From NCBI RefSeq assembly GCF_016653635.2, contig NZ_CP067421.1:496001-560000 (forward strand): 64,000 bases of DNA, given 5' to 3'. The translations under genes were made by a program, and so were the position numbers. Of the stretch, positions 33,551 through 42,718 are shown piece by piece. The stretch's first letter is position 1, and the number at the start of each line of letters is the position of its first letter. Under the pieces are notes generated by a model. That model saw only the letters and a list, made by a program, of their open reading frames with translations. It was not told the origin of the DNA and did not search any database. This DNA is from Skermanella sp. TT6. Its GTDB lineage: Bacteria; Pseudomonadota; Alphaproteobacteria; Azospirillales; Azospirillaceae.

Positions 33551-33833
33551 GATATCCTCGTAGACTGATTGAAAAAATTCCACCATTTGCGAGCGCGCAA
33601 GAGCCGTTCTTGAACTCTTTGTTCATGCTTATGAATGATTCTCTCGAATTGTTTGCAGCAGCGATACATTGCTGCAGTGCAGTGCAGTGCGATTGTGGTT
33701 GAATTTAGTCAACACATCAAATCATGAAAATGGACTAGTCCCAATTGTGAATAAATGCATTGGAAGCTTATTGAAATTTCGAGAATAAGTTTGGTTTGGA
33801 AAAGCCCTTTGGAACGGAAACGCCGCGCATTAA
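33551..33833. promoter_or_regulatory. AT-rich promoter region with a TGCAG tandem repeat
   Basis: The gene-free gap in front of the GT2 operon. It holds a short tandem array of the 5-mer TGCAG at 33673-33690 and long A/T-rich parts on both sides. It ends at TAA (33831-33833), the target triplet of the adjoining IS5 end. No clear promoter boxes can be named. Confidence 0.4.
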
Positions 33834-34046
33834 GAGTACCTAACATAACCATCGTTCGACGAAGCGGAAGGTGATGAGGGCTGCGGCGAGGTGATTGAAG
33901 GCGGCAAAGATATCGATCCGGCGTTCGTAGCGCACGGAGATCCGCCGGAATCGGGCGAACCATGCCAAGGTGCGTTCGACCTTCCAGCGGTGCCGGCCCA
34001 GGCGCTCGGTGCTGTCGATGCCGCGTCGCGGGATCCGGGGAATGAT
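33834..34046 (-). pseudogene. IS5-family transposase, C-terminal fragment (copy 1)
   Basis: The element end GAGTACCTAACATAACC at 33834 is followed on the minus strand by the C-terminal IS5 transposase part: GIDSTERLGRHRWKVERTLA, WFARFRRISVRYERRIDIFA and FVERWLC at the end. This copy differs at several bases from the other two, so it is an older insertion. It is cut at 34046 by the left end of the IS1595-family element. Confidence 0.85.
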
Positions 34047-34137
34047 CGGTCTTATGTAGCTGACGCCACCAAGAGCAGCTTGCAAGATACCCTCAGCATG
34101 AGGAGCATAACCCCATCTTTTCAAGAGGATACAGGTT

Positions 34138-34569
34138 ATGGCCGAACCGCATGTCGTTGCCGCTTTGAAGGACAACCGGGCCGAGTTGTCCGGCAGCATC
34201 GCCGATCTGGAGAAGCGGATTGGCCAGCACCGGGCCGACTTGCTGCATGTTGACGCGGTCTTGCGGCTGTTCGCGCCCGAGATCGAGCCGGCAACGATCC
34301 CTCCAAGGGCGGTGCGCCGGCCCAACAGCTGGTTCAAGCCGGGCGAACTGGCCCGGCTGCTCTTCGAGGTGCTGCGAACGGCGCCGGCGGCGCTGTCGGT
34401 TCGCGAGATCACCGTGCAGGTCATGGAGCGCCGGGGGCTTGATCCTCAGGACGCCCGAACGACGGAGCTGCTGCGCAAGCTGGTCAGCAACGCCCTGAAC
34501 CGGCAGGCCGCCGATCTGGTCGAGCGGATCCAGGACGGTGTCCTGGTCAGCTGGCGGGTGCGCGAGTGA
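34138..34569 (+). CDS. Passenger protein of the IS1595 element
   Basis: A 143-residue protein with a GAGGA site upstream of ATG 34138. Residues 1-45 form a coiled coil (ELSGSIADLEKRIGQHRADL), followed by a short Pro-rich linker. A winged-helix-like domain spans about 65-143 (WFKPGELARLLFEVLRTAPA, VREITVQVMERRGLDP, LLRKLVSNALNRQAADLVER, then VSWRVRE). It ends at 34569, and the convergent transposase gene ends at 34570. It is probably a DNA-binding regulator carried by the element; whether it controls transposition or the host is unknown. Confidence 0.72.
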   Translation: MAEPHVVAALKDNRAELSGSIADLEKRIGQHRADLLHVDAVLRLFAPEIEPATIPPRAVRRPNSWFKPGELARLLFEVLRTAPAALSVREITVQVMERRGLDPQDARTTELLRKLVSNALNRQAADLVERIQDGVLVSWRVRE

Positions 34570-35574
34570 TCAGGCGGACTGGCGGCTGCGTTGCCAGTAG
34601 CCGCAGAAATCGACAGACGGACCGGTGCGGGTGACCAGCACGAGGACGGTGCGCAGTTGCAGGCCGTTGCTGTCGCGCCGGTGATCTTCCTTCCAGGATG
34701 CCTCCCGCGCGTACCGAACCAGATAGACACCGGAGGTGCGATGGTGATGACCCATCTCACCCCGGCGAAGTCTTGCGAAATAAGATTCCGCCTGGTTGGT
34801 GCAGGCCTCGTCATTGGCGTACTCGACCGAGTGGTTGATCCTCCGGGTATCGAACCGGGCATGCAGCGCGTTCCAGGCCGGAGCCTCGTCGGCATGCACG
34901 GTCGAGGCGCGGTCGACCCTGGCCCTGATAAAGCTGGTGGCGGCATCCTCGCTGGCGAACACGGCGGGCAAGGTGCCGCCCAGGCTGGTGCCGGACAGCG
35001 CGCGTTCCCGGATCACCACGACGACCTGGCGCCGGCCGCTCCGGTTCTCCGCCAGACGCAAATCCTTGCGGTCGGCCTTCCGGTTCTCGGACCGGACGTA
35101 TCCGCCGACGTAGCAGCCGTCGACCTCGACGTGCCGTCCGGCGCCGCCGAGCCGCAGGTCCTTGACCTCCGAGGCCATCGCTTCGCGGATCTTGTGGGCG
35201 AGCACGAAGGCGGTTTTGTACTGGACATCAAGATCACGCGACAGCGCGAGCGCCGCCTTGCCTTTGACCTCGTCGCAGAAGATCACGACCGCCGCCAGGT
35301 AGTCGCGGATCTCCAGCTTGTGGAAGGCGAACAGGGTGCCCGACGTCGGGCTGAAGTCACGCCGGCAGGCCGAGCAGCGGAACCGCGGCGCCCCATTGGG
35401 CCGTGGACAGGACCAGCAGGTCGGACAGCCGCAGTGCGGGCAGACCGGCGCTCCCTCGGTCTCCGGCCAGCGGATCGTGCAGAACAGCGTCCAGGCCTCA
35501 TCCTCCTCCATTCGCAGGATCTGCTTCAGGCTGACGGTCCGCGCGGCGGTGGACAGGAGAAAGTGCTGCGACAT
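34570..35574 (-). CDS. IS1595-family transposase
   Basis: A 334-residue ISXO2-like transposase. An N-terminal zinc ribbon (CPHCGCPTCW ... FRCSACRRDF) is followed by a helix-turn-helix region (KLEIRDYLAAVVIF, LALSRDLDVQYKTAFVLAHK). The DDE core has HVEVDGCYVGGYV (first Asp), TVHADEAPAWNALH (second Asp) and EACTNQAESYFARLRR-type sequence (Asn/Glu site). The start at 35574 has GGAG upstream, and the reading frame is complete. Confidence 0.92.
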   Translation of the reverse strand: MSQHFLLSTAARTVSLKQILRMEEDEAWTLFCTIRWPETEGAPVCPHCGCPTCWSCPRPNGAPRFRCSACRRDFSPTSGTLFAFHKLEIRDYLAAVVIFCDEVKGKAALALSRDLDVQYKTAFVLAHKIREAMASEVKDLRLGGAGRHVEVDGCYVGGYVRSENRKADRKDLRLAENRSGRRQVVVVIRERALSGTSLGGTLPAVFASEDAATSFIRARVDRASTVHADEAPAWNALHARFDTRRINHSVEYANDEACTNQAESYFARLRRGEMGHHHRTSGVYLVRYAREASWKEDHRRDSNGLQLRTVLVLVTRTGPSVDFCGYWQRSRQSA

Positions 35575-35745
35575 AGGCGATCTCCGGGTTCGGCGATCCC
35601 CTGAGTCTACAGCGATCGTGCCGCTGCGGAAGCGTATTGTTCACTATATGTTCTTATTTGTCAGCGACTTATCCAAACGCGGCAAGGCTGCTTGAACCTA
35701 TCCCATCATCCGCTCTGATCTGGTGGCGGCAGCTACATAAGACCG

Positions 35746-36145
35746 GACAATGTTTGGCGGTGCCCTCGTGGATGTTCGATCGCGCCGCATGCCTTCATCT
35801 TCACCCTGCCCAGGCGCCACAGGTCGATCTGGCGGCACTGGATAATCTCAAAACACTGCTGTCGGATATCATCGGTCGAGTACCGTCGGCCGTTTCAGTG
35901 ATAGGAGCAAGGCATCCCTCCCACCAGAGCCGAGGAGATGCCGATGCCACGCACGAACCTGCCGCTCCCAACCAGACAACTCAGCCTGTTTCCTCGGTCC
36001 TGCCCAGGACCCGATCGGACCAGCCTGCCCAAGGTGGCGCTCGACACGGCGGCGCGTCTGATGGCGCGGATGCTGCTGGCGGCGGCGGGCAACGCGGTCG
36101 GTGGGCAAATGGGAGGACAAACTGATGAGTGACAAGATCCGATCA
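35746..36145 (+). pseudogene. Remnant of a three-gene site-specific recombinase module
   Basis: Between the IS1595 and IS256 sequences lies a left-over piece of an accessory module. A reading frame ending near 36125 gives CLAVPSWMFDRAACLHLHPA, resembling the end of small proteins that accompany serine recombinases (DUF5372-like). A small complete gene follows (35944-36132). An ATG at 36125 then opens MSDKIRSS, the usual beginning of such a recombinase, but the IS256 sequence starts after eight codons. Identification rests on short similarity and gene order. Confidence 0.45.
35944..36132 (+). CDS. Small protein of the recombinase-module remnant
   Basis: A 62-residue protein with GAGGAG upstream of ATG 35944. 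It starts PRTNLPLPTRQLSLFPRSC and continues with an Ala-rich helix (LDTAARLMARMLLAAAGNAV) and a Gly/Gln-rich end. Its stop overlaps the start of the truncated recombinase frame. Genes of this size are common in front of alphaproteobacterial recombinase genes. The function is unknown, and the partner genes on both sides are broken. Confidence 0.5.
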   Translation: MPRTNLPLPTRQLSLFPRSCPGPDRTSLPKVALDTAARLMARMLLAAAGNAVGGQMGGQTDE

Positions 36146-36168
36146 AGTCCCCAGGCGTGGTGTAGGAG

Positions 36169-36233
36169 CGCCCGTTCCGGGGCAGGCCCGCAGGGAGGCG
36201 TAGCCGACCGGAGGGCCTGCCCCGGAACGGGCG
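36169..36233. repeat. Long perfect inverted repeat upstream of the IS256 transposase fragment
   Basis: Two 21-base arms (36169-36189 and 36213-36233, core CCCGTTCCGGGGCAGGCCC) are perfect inverted repeats around a 23-base loop. The hairpin is very stable and ends 63 bases before the transposase start, so it may shield the transposase from outside transcription or be part of the element's end. Confidence 0.7.
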
Positions 36234-36296
36234 GTCATCGTGGTTCTCGGGTAAAGTCTGGTCACCACAACACATACCTGATCCAAGGTGACCACG

Positions 36297-36959
36297 ATGA
36301 CCGACGAGATGATGACGCTTCGCTCGATGCTTGAAAAGGGCACAGATGCGGATGTGCTGCGGGAGATGATCGGCTTTGCCGCCCAGCGGCTGATGGAGAT
36401 GGAGGTTCAGGCGGTGACCGGTGCCGGTCACAGCGAGCGCTCGGCTGACCGCCTCGCACAGCGCAATGGCTACCGGGATCGCGACTGGGAAACCAGGGCC
36501 GGCACGGTGGAGCTGCGCATCCCCAAGCTGCGCAAGGGCAGCTATTTTCCAGGATTTCTGGAGCCGCGCCGGATGGCGGAGAAGGCGCTGACGGCGGTGA
36601 TCCAGGAGGCCTACATCCAGGGCGTTTCGACCCGCGGGGTGGACGATCTGGTCAAGGCCATGGGCATGAGCGGCATCTCGAAGAGCCAGGTCAGCCGGTT
36701 GTGCGAAGAGATCGACGACCGGGTCAAGACGTTCCTGAGCCGTCCGATCGAAGGCGACTGGCCATATCTCTGGATCGATGCGACCTACGTCAAGGTCCGC
36801 CAGCAGGGACGTATCGTGTCTGTCGCCGTGACCGTCGCGGTGGCGGTCAACACCGACGGCCGGCGCGAGGTGCTGGGCATGGACATCGGTGCCTCGGAGG
36901 CCGAGACCTTCTGGCTCGAATTCCTGCGCAAGCTCAAGCGTCGCGGTCTCGCTGGGTAA
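36297..36959 (+). pseudogene. IS256-family (mutator type) transposase, N-terminal half
   Basis: From ATG 36297 the protein reads as an IS256 transposase: [80 protein letters not shown] and [20 protein letters not shown] (first catalytic Asp). It ends at RRGLAG followed by a stop at 36957, where normal members go on for about 180 residues with the other two acidic residues. The break coincides with the start of the IS66-like sequence near 36955. Confidence 0.88.
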
Positions 36960-37019
36960 TTGCTCACGGGGTTGACGAAAGGGGTTGCCAGGGGGCTCAG
37001 AATGTGAGTCAACGTATTG

Positions 37020-37864
37020 ATGGAGAAGCCGCCATCCTATCGCCTGACCGAAGCCGAGAAGGACGCCCCGATCGCTGATCAGGCGGCGTTGATCCAGCGC
37101 TTGGTTGCGCGGGTGACGGAACTGGAATCGCTGGTTGGCAAGCCGAAGAAGACGTCGTCGAATTCGCACCAGCCGCCCTCCTCGGACGGTCCCGGGCGCA
37201 AGAACCGGGAGGGGGCCTCGGGACGGCGCCGGAAAGCGCGTCCGTCCCGGCCCGGAACGTCGCGCCCGCTGGCCGAGGAGCCGGATCGCACTGAACGGCG
37301 GCTGGCGGACGCCTGCCCCCATTGCGGCGAGGCCGTCGGTGAAGCGGAACAGGGGTGCCGTCACCGTTACGACCATATCGACCTGCCGGTCATCCGGCCG
37401 GTGGTCACGCGGGTCGAGCTGTTCGGCGGGCGCTGCCGGTGCTGCGGCAAGCGGTATCGGGCCGCCCCTCCGGCGACCATGCCGCCGGGCACACCGTTCG
37501 GGCCGGGCATCCGGTCGCTTCCGGCCTACCTGCACCACAGCCATCACGTCGGTTTCGAGCGGTTGTCGCGGATGCTGAAGGAGGTGTTCGGACTGACGAT
37601 CTCCGAAGGCGCCATCGCCAACGGCTTCCGGCGGATGGGCGACGCCCTGGAGACGGCGTGCACGGCGATCAAGGCCAAGCTCCTGACTGCGCCGGTCATC
37701 GCCTCGGACGAAACGACGACCAGGGTCGACGGCGTGACCTGTTGGCAGTGGGTGTTCCATTCCGACACGGCGGTGCTGCACGAGATCGTCCCCAGCCGGG
37801 GGCGGGCGGTGGCAGAGCGGGTGCTGGGCGAGGTCCGGCCCGAGGTCTGGGTCTCCGACCGTTA
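37020..37864 (+). pseudogene. IS66-family single-gene transposase, truncated by IS5
   Basis: The N-terminal 281 residues of an IS66-type transposase: a coiled-coil start (IQRLVARVTELESLVGKPKK), a Ser/Pro linker, a zinc-finger-like part (DACPHCGEAV, GRCRCCGKRY) and the start of the catalytic domain (VIASDETTTRVDGVTCWQWV). The frame ends at VSDR followed by TAG, and that stop is created by the TTA target triplet plus the first base of IS5 at 37865. The C-terminal half is not found on the other side of IS5, so a deletion also took place. Confidence 0.85.
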
Positions 37865-37870
37865 GAGTGC

Positions 37871-38380
37871 CTAACATAACCATCGTTCGACGAAGCGGAA
37901 GGTGATGAGGGCTGCGGCGAGGTGGTTGAAGGCGGCAAAGATATCGATCCGGCGTTCGTAGCGCACGGAGGTCCGCCGGAATTGGGCGAACCATGCCAAG
38001 GTGCGTTCGACCTTCCAGCGGTGCCGGCCCAGGCGCTCGGTGCTGTCGATGCCGCGCCGCGCGATCCGGGGAATGATGGCGCGTCCGCGCAACGCACGCC
38101 GGCAGCGCCGGAAATCATAGCCTTTGTACCGCTTTCAGCGTTAGCTAAAGCTCCCGCATGCAGCTTGGCGGGACGGCGGCGGGGCCGGCCGGCGCACTGG
38201 CGGATGGGCGGGATGGCATCGACGGTGGCCTCCAGCATCCGGCTGTCGTGGATGTTAGCGGCCGACAGGGTCACGGCCAGCGGGATGCCGTTGGCGTCGA
38301 TGACGACGTGGCGCTTCGAGCCCGGCTTGCCGCGGTCGGTCGGGTTCGGCCCGGTCTCCCGGCCCCCCTTTTTGCCGGGA
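37871..38380 (-). pseudogene. IS5 transposase OrfB, broken by a small insertion
   Basis: After the slippery run the frame reads KKGGRETGPNPTDRGKPGSK, RHVVIDANGIPLAVTLSAAN (second Asp) and IPPIRQCAGRPRRRPAKLHA, and then loses its frame in about 30 extra bases (near 38125-38156). The last 70 residues (GYDFRRCRRALRGRAIIPRI to FVERWLC) are in another frame. The same extra bases occur in the fragment at 47571-47867, so this defect has been copied or shared. Confidence 0.82.
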
Positions 38381-38702
38381 CGCTGGCGCTGTCCAGCGCC
38401 GCCCGGCTCCAATCGATCGCGTTGGCCTTGCCCAGCCGGTCCAGAAGAACGTGGTGCAACCTCTCCCAGACCCCTGAGGCCTGCCAGTCGCGCAGCCGCC
38501 GCCAACAGGTCATGCCCGAGCCGCAGCCCATCTCCTGCGGCAGCATCTCCCACGGAATGCCACTTCGCAACACGAACAGGATGCCGGTCAGCGCCGCCCG
38601 GTCATCGACCGGCGGCCGACCGCCTTTCGGACGCGGCGAACGGGGCGGCAACAGCGGCGCCACGACCGCCCACAGCTCGTCGCTGACAAGGGGTTTCGCC
38701 AT
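38271..38702 (-). CDS. IS5 (IS427 group) transposase OrfA
   Basis: A 143-residue product: LVSDELWAVVAPLLPPRSPR, GRPPVDDRAALTGILFVLRS, GIPWEMLPQEMGCGSGMTCW and DSASVPAKRGAGR. This is the N-terminal half with the first catalytic Asp (DSASV). A run of five A and six G (read on the minus strand, 38373-38363) follows, where a -1 frameshift would join it to orfB, as usual in this group. The part after that run in this frame is not conserved. Confidence 0.88.
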   Translation of the reverse strand: MAKPLVSDELWAVVAPLLPPRSPRPKGGRPPVDDRAALTGILFVLRSGIPWEMLPQEMGCGSGMTCWRRLRDWQASGVWERLHHVLLDRLGKANAIDWSRAALDSASVPAKRGAGRPGRTRPTAASRARSATSSSTPTASRWP

Positions 38703-38753
38703 GCCTGTCAGATAGGCGGCGTCAGCCTCTCATCAAGGTTTTGTTAGACGCTC

Positions 38754-39113
38754 TTAATCCGCTGATCGGGAGGGAAGTGTCATCGTTCCGATGAGCGGAA
38801 GTTCTCCATTATGGCGGACGGCAAGCCTGTGACGGATGTAATTCGTATCACCTCGTCGGTTACCGTGCGTTTCTCCTATGCTTCTCGATCGGTCTCATCG
38901 CGCCCTAGGCAGGCATTCCATTAAACTGCCATTATCTATGTTGGTAAACTAACATTTTCGTTGGAAAGTAGATAAGAAATGTGTGATAGTGCAAAATATA
39001 GTAAACAACATTTTAATACTTGTGTGTCTATTATTTGTGCATCTACTGTTAACTTTTTTTTCATGACATCCATGGTATTGGCACCAGACTATGCTGAGAT
39101 CATGGAGATGAAA
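38754..39113. promoter_or_regulatory. AT-rich upstream region of the first GH16-RTX gene
   Basis: No gene. From about 38880 the sequence becomes clearly A/T-rich, with T-runs (TTTTTTTT at 39055-39062), in contrast with the GC-rich surroundings. It should contain the promoter of the glucanase gene. An open frame from 38979 through this part has no ribosome site and an unlikely composition. Confidence 0.45.
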
Positions 39114-42100
39114 ATGGGTGTGGCTGAAAATTTGACGTCTTCGGCTAAATCCAGCAAGACGATTTCCGTGCCCGCAGGGAAGATCGTCGTGGGATCGTCA
39201 CTGAACGAAAGTTTCAATGCTGCACGCGATGCCACCGTGTCGGGCGGCAAGGGTGACGACATCTACACCCTGATGGCACCGGCCAAGCTCATCGAGCTTC
39301 CCGGCGAGGGGATCGATACGGTGATCTCCCATCTCACTGACTATCAATTGCCGGACAATATCGAGAACCTCCAACTCGCGGGTACGGCTTGGAGTGTCGG
39401 CATCGGGAATTCATTGGGCAATATCCTCACTGGAAATTCCGGGAACAACGTGCTGGACGGCCGTGGTGGCGATGACCTGCTGACCGGGGGAGGGGGTGCG
39501 GACACTTTCATCGTCGGGCAAGGGAATGATGTCATCACGGATTTCGCCAAGGGGCAGGATCGTATTGATCTCACGGGCGTCGCTGGGTTACGCTGGTCCG
39601 ATCTGTATGCCGGAGCCTTGGAGCAGGGTGGCGATCTGCTGATCGCGCTCCCTGGCGGATCCGCGGTCAAGCTGCTCGGCACCCGCTTCGCCGATCTTTC
39701 CCCGCTTGTGGTCTCACTGGCCGCCGGGGGCCGCTCAAGCGCCTCCGCCACGACCCAACTCTCGGCGGCGACCTTGTCGTCCCGGGTCGACGGGACAGCC
39801 GCCGCGGACAAACTCTCCGCCAAGGGCAATGACAATGTCCTGGCCGGGGGGCAGGGCGATGATACGTATCTGGCCTATTCAAGCGCCAACAAGATAATCG
39901 AGGCATCCGGTGCCGGGGTGGATACGGTTCAGACCTGGGGTGATGGCTTCAAACTTCCCGACAACGTCGAGAACCTCTACCTTGAAGGAACCAGGAACAG
40001 CTTTGGAACAGGAAATGCCCTGGCCAACATCATCAGGGGCAACAGTGGCGACAACACACTGACCGGTGGTGGCGGTGAGGACTACCTGCTGGGAGGCGGG
40101 GGAGCCGACACCTTCGTGATCAGGGCGTCGACCGACACGCTTTTCATCGGCGATTTCAAGGCCTCCGAGGGCGATAAGCTCAAGATCGAGGTGCCTGGCG
40201 TCAAATCCGCGGCGGGAATACTGCAAGACGCCGTGGAAGGTGCTTTGGGCACCGAGTTGAGGCTGGCCGGCACGCGGGTCGTGCTTGTTGGCGTCAAGGT
40301 CGCCGACATACCCGCTTCCTCCATCCAGGCGCCCGAAGTGGCGGCCGTTGGCCGCCTGACTTTCTCCGACGACTTCAACACGGGTCTCAGCCTTTCCGAC
40401 CGTGCGTCGGGCACTTGGCAGACGACATACGCTTGGGAGAACGCCAGCCTTCGGCACTACAAGGGCGAGTTGCAACGGTATGTGGATCCGATGATGACGG
40501 GTGCCGACGGCAAATCATTGGGCCTCGATCCCTTCACCGTAGCCGATGGTGTGCTGTCCATATCAGCCGATAGGGTCGCTCCGGAGATCGCGGCCGTGAT
40601 TGGATCGAATTACTCCTCCGGCCTGATCACCACGCAGTCCTCCTTCGCGCAGACCTACGGGATCTTCGAAATGCGGGCCAAACTCCCGGCTGGGGATGGT
40701 CTGTGGCCCGCATTCTGGCTTTTGTCGGTCTACAATGTCTGGCCACCCGAGCTGGACGTTTTTGAGGTCGTCACAAAGCGTCCCGACGAAGTAAATATGT
40801 CGATCGGTTCCGCCGATAAGACTTGGGGAAACAATGGCGCGAGGACGGACAAATCCACCGTTGCCGGATTGACCGAGAAGCTCAACACGTATCAGGTGGA
40901 ATGGCGGTCCGACTATGTGATCTGGCGCATCAACGGCATTGAGCTGACCCGGATGCAAACTCCGCCCGACATGCACCAGCCCATGTACATGCTTGCTAAT
41001 CTTGCCGTGGGAGGTGGCTGGGCCGGTGCGCCATCGGAGGTCGCGACTCACTTGGGCGACATGAAGATCGATTACATCCGGGCATACTCCCTGGTCGATC
41101 CCTCACCGGTCGCGAGCGCCGCGTCGACCAAGACCGTGACCGTTTTCACCAACGCCGTGGTCGGTACGGACGCCAACGAGACTTTCAATGTCAAGGTGAC
41201 GGGCAAGATATCTGGCGGGCAGGGTGACGATATCTATGTCATCGACTACGCGGCGGGTGACAAGGTCAACGTGGTCGAAAAGGCCGGTGGTGGCATCGAT
41301 ACGATCAAGAGCTGGTACAATCATGTGCTGCCAGCCAACGTGGAGCACCTTTTCCTGCTTGGCAACTCCTGGATATCCGGGACTGGCAACGCCCTGCCTA
41401 ACCGGATCGTCGGGAACAGCGGCAACAACATCCTGGACGGCGGCGGCGGTGATGATTGGCTGACCGGCGGGGCGGGGGCCGACCGATTCTTCATCCGGCT
41501 CAGGGAAGGGTCGGACACGATCACCGATCTCCAAAGCGGTGACAAGGTGGTCCTCACCGGTACAGGCATGACCAACTTCTCGCAGGTTCTGGCGAACGCC
41601 AAGGCGACATCCACCGGAACCGACATCCTGCTCGACAACTGGCAGACCCTTCATCTCGCCGGGGTTCCGATGGCGTCGTTGAACCCGTCGATGTTCACCT
41701 TCGACGGTAGCCTGCCGGTGTCCTCCAAACCGACGAATCATTTTCAGACAAGCGCTCCCGGGGAAAGGCTGATCGGTAGCGCTGGAGCGGACGAGCTGAT
41801 CTCCAAGCATGCAAATTCCGTCTTGCTCGGAGGGACGGGTGACGACACCTATACCCTTCTTCCAGGAGACAAGGTCTTCGAGGCCGCGCAATCCGGAATC
41901 GACACGATCCTTTCCTACCATTCGGTCACCATGATGCCGAACGTCGAGAACCTGCGCCTTCTTGGGGGAAGCTGGGTGAACGCGTACGGAAACGAACTGT
42001 CCAACATCATCGAAGGAAACCTGGGCAACAACCGTATCGATGGGGGAGCGGGTGACGATTACCTGACCGGACGTGGCGGAAAGGATGTCTTCGTCATTCA

Positions 42101-42308
42101 TAAGGGGCAGGGACACGACACCATAACCGACTTCCAGATCGGTGGTAAGGAAGCGGATCATCTTTCGCTTGTTGGCTTCTCGCCAGGCGCCAAGATCGTG
42201 TTCACCGGAGGATCCGACTGGGCGGTGATCGAACCAAGTGGCGCGCAGGAGATCATCACGCTGCTGGGGATCAAGTCGTTACTAGCCGGTACATTCGACT
42301 TTTCTTGA
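39114..42308 (+). CDS. GH16 endo-beta-glucanase with two RTX-like repeat blocks on each side
   Basis: A 1064-residue secreted enzyme, similar in concept to ExsH of Sinorhizobium, which cleaves succinoglycan. ATG 39114 is chosen because GGAG lies six bases upstream. There is no signal peptide; RTX proteins leave by type I secretion with a C-terminal signal. Repeat blocks span about 35-195, 225-410, 685-860 and 880-1060, each with GGxGDDxY, then LPxNVENLxLxG, GNxLxNxIxGNxGNN and GGGGDDxLTGGGGADxF. The GH16 domain lies at about 415-660 with the catalytic motif ELDVFE (E546, D548, E551). Having two repeat blocks in front of the catalytic domain is unusual. A type I exporter is not in the window. 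Confidence 0.92.
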   Translation: MGVAENLTSSAKSSKTISVPAGKIVVGSSLNESFNAARDATVSGGKGDDIYTLMAPAKLIELPGEGIDTVISHLTDYQLPDNIENLQLAGTAWSVGIGNSLGNILTGNSGNNVLDGRGGDDLLTGGGGADTFIVGQGNDVITDFAKGQDRIDLTGVAGLRWSDLYAGALEQGGDLLIALPGGSAVKLLGTRFADLSPLVVSLAAGGRSSASATTQLSAATLSSRVDGTAAADKLSAKGNDNVLAGGQGDDTYLAYSSANKIIEASGAGVDTVQTWGDGFKLPDNVENLYLEGTRNSFGTGNALANIIRGNSGDNTLTGGGGEDYLLGGGGADTFVIRASTDTLFIGDFKASEGDKLKIEVPGVKSAAGILQDAVEGALGTELRLAGTRVVLVGVKVADIPASSIQAPEVAAVGRLTFSDDFNTGLSLSDRASGTWQTTYAWENASLRHYKGELQRYVDPMMTGADGKSLGLDPFTVADGVLSISADRVAPEIAAVIGSNYSSGLITTQSSFAQTYGIFEMRAKLPAGDGLWPAFWLLSVYNVWPPELDVFEVVTKRPDEVNMSIGSADKTWGNNGARTDKSTVAGLTEKLNTYQVEWRSDYVIWRINGIELTRMQTPPDMHQPMYMLANLAVGGGWAGAPSEVATHLGDMKIDYIRAYSLVDPSPVASAASTKTVTVFTNAVVGTDANETFNVKVTGKISGGQGDDIYVIDYAAGDKVNVVEKAGGGIDTIKSWYNHVLPANVEHLFLLGNSWISGTGNALPNRIVGNSGNNILDGGGGDDWLTGGAGADRFFIRLREGSDTITDLQSGDKVVLTGTGMTNFSQVLANAKATSTGTDILLDNWQTLHLAGVPMASLNPSMFTFDGSLPVSSKPTNHFQTSAPGERLIGSAGADELISKHANSVLLGGTGDDTYTLLPGDKVFEAAQSGIDTILSYHSVTMMPNVENLRLLGGSWVNAYGNELSNIIEGNLGNNRIDGGAGDDYLTGRGGKDVFVIHKGQGHDTITDFQIGGKEADHLSLVGFSPGAKIVFTGGSDWAVIEPSGAQEIITLLGIKSLLAGTFDFS

Positions 42309-42718
42309 GTCCAGATCGGGTGCTCATGTGATGGTGGTGCGTGGACCGTCGAGCTGGACCTTGTTCCAACTGGGTCCTAGCCTCCGGACCATCTGGTAGG
42401 TTGTCGTGCCATCCGAACTGAAAGGATTGCCTCACAAGCATTATTGCAGCTGCACACGCTTTATGCGAAATGTCGACAGACAAAGAAATCCGCAGATCAA
42501 TCAAGTGGTCTGATCGAAGCAATGGCCTCCCGTAATCGATGGAACTCCATTTGGGGTTTCGGATGTAATGTGATGGATTGCAAGAAGAAGAAATAATGGT
42601 TAATCCGTGGTGCTTCAGCAAATTTGAGCTGGTGCTCCACTTCAAGGTTTCAGATCCCAGGTGATGATATTTCGGTCTCGAAACCGACATCGGGTAACCG
42701 CGAAAAGGTTGATCACGC
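42309..42718. other. Gene-free region upstream of the reductase operon
   Basis: No credible gene; a frame on the opposite strand lacks a ribosome site and family features. The part 42440-42700 is moderately AT-rich and should carry the promoter of the 42719-46601 operon. Confidence 0.4.

Larger units (their letters stand above)
34047..35745. mobile_element. IS1595-family element with passenger gene
   Basis: The ends are inverted repeats CGGTCTTATGTAGCTG at 34047 and, reversed, CGGTCTTATGTAGCTG ending at 35745, with further similarity inside (CGCCACCA). It carries a rightward passenger gene and a leftward transposase gene whose stops touch. The flanking 8-mers differ, so no target duplication is left. 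Confidence 0.8.
37865..38753 (-). mobile_element. IS5-family element (IS427 group), almost complete
   Basis: The 889-bp element starts GAGTGCCTAACATAACC at 37865 and, reversed, GAGCGTCTAACAAAACC from 38753. The triplet TTA occurs on both sides (37862-37864 and 38754-38756), the expected 3-bp target duplication. orfA and orfB are joined by a slippery run. About 30 extra bases near 38125-38156 break orfB. Confidence 0.9.

Noticed and set aside
35895-37994. A 699-residue minus-strand frame across IS256 and IS66 sequences
   Set aside because: It is opposite real transposase frames and crosses element borders, so it cannot be an ancestral gene.
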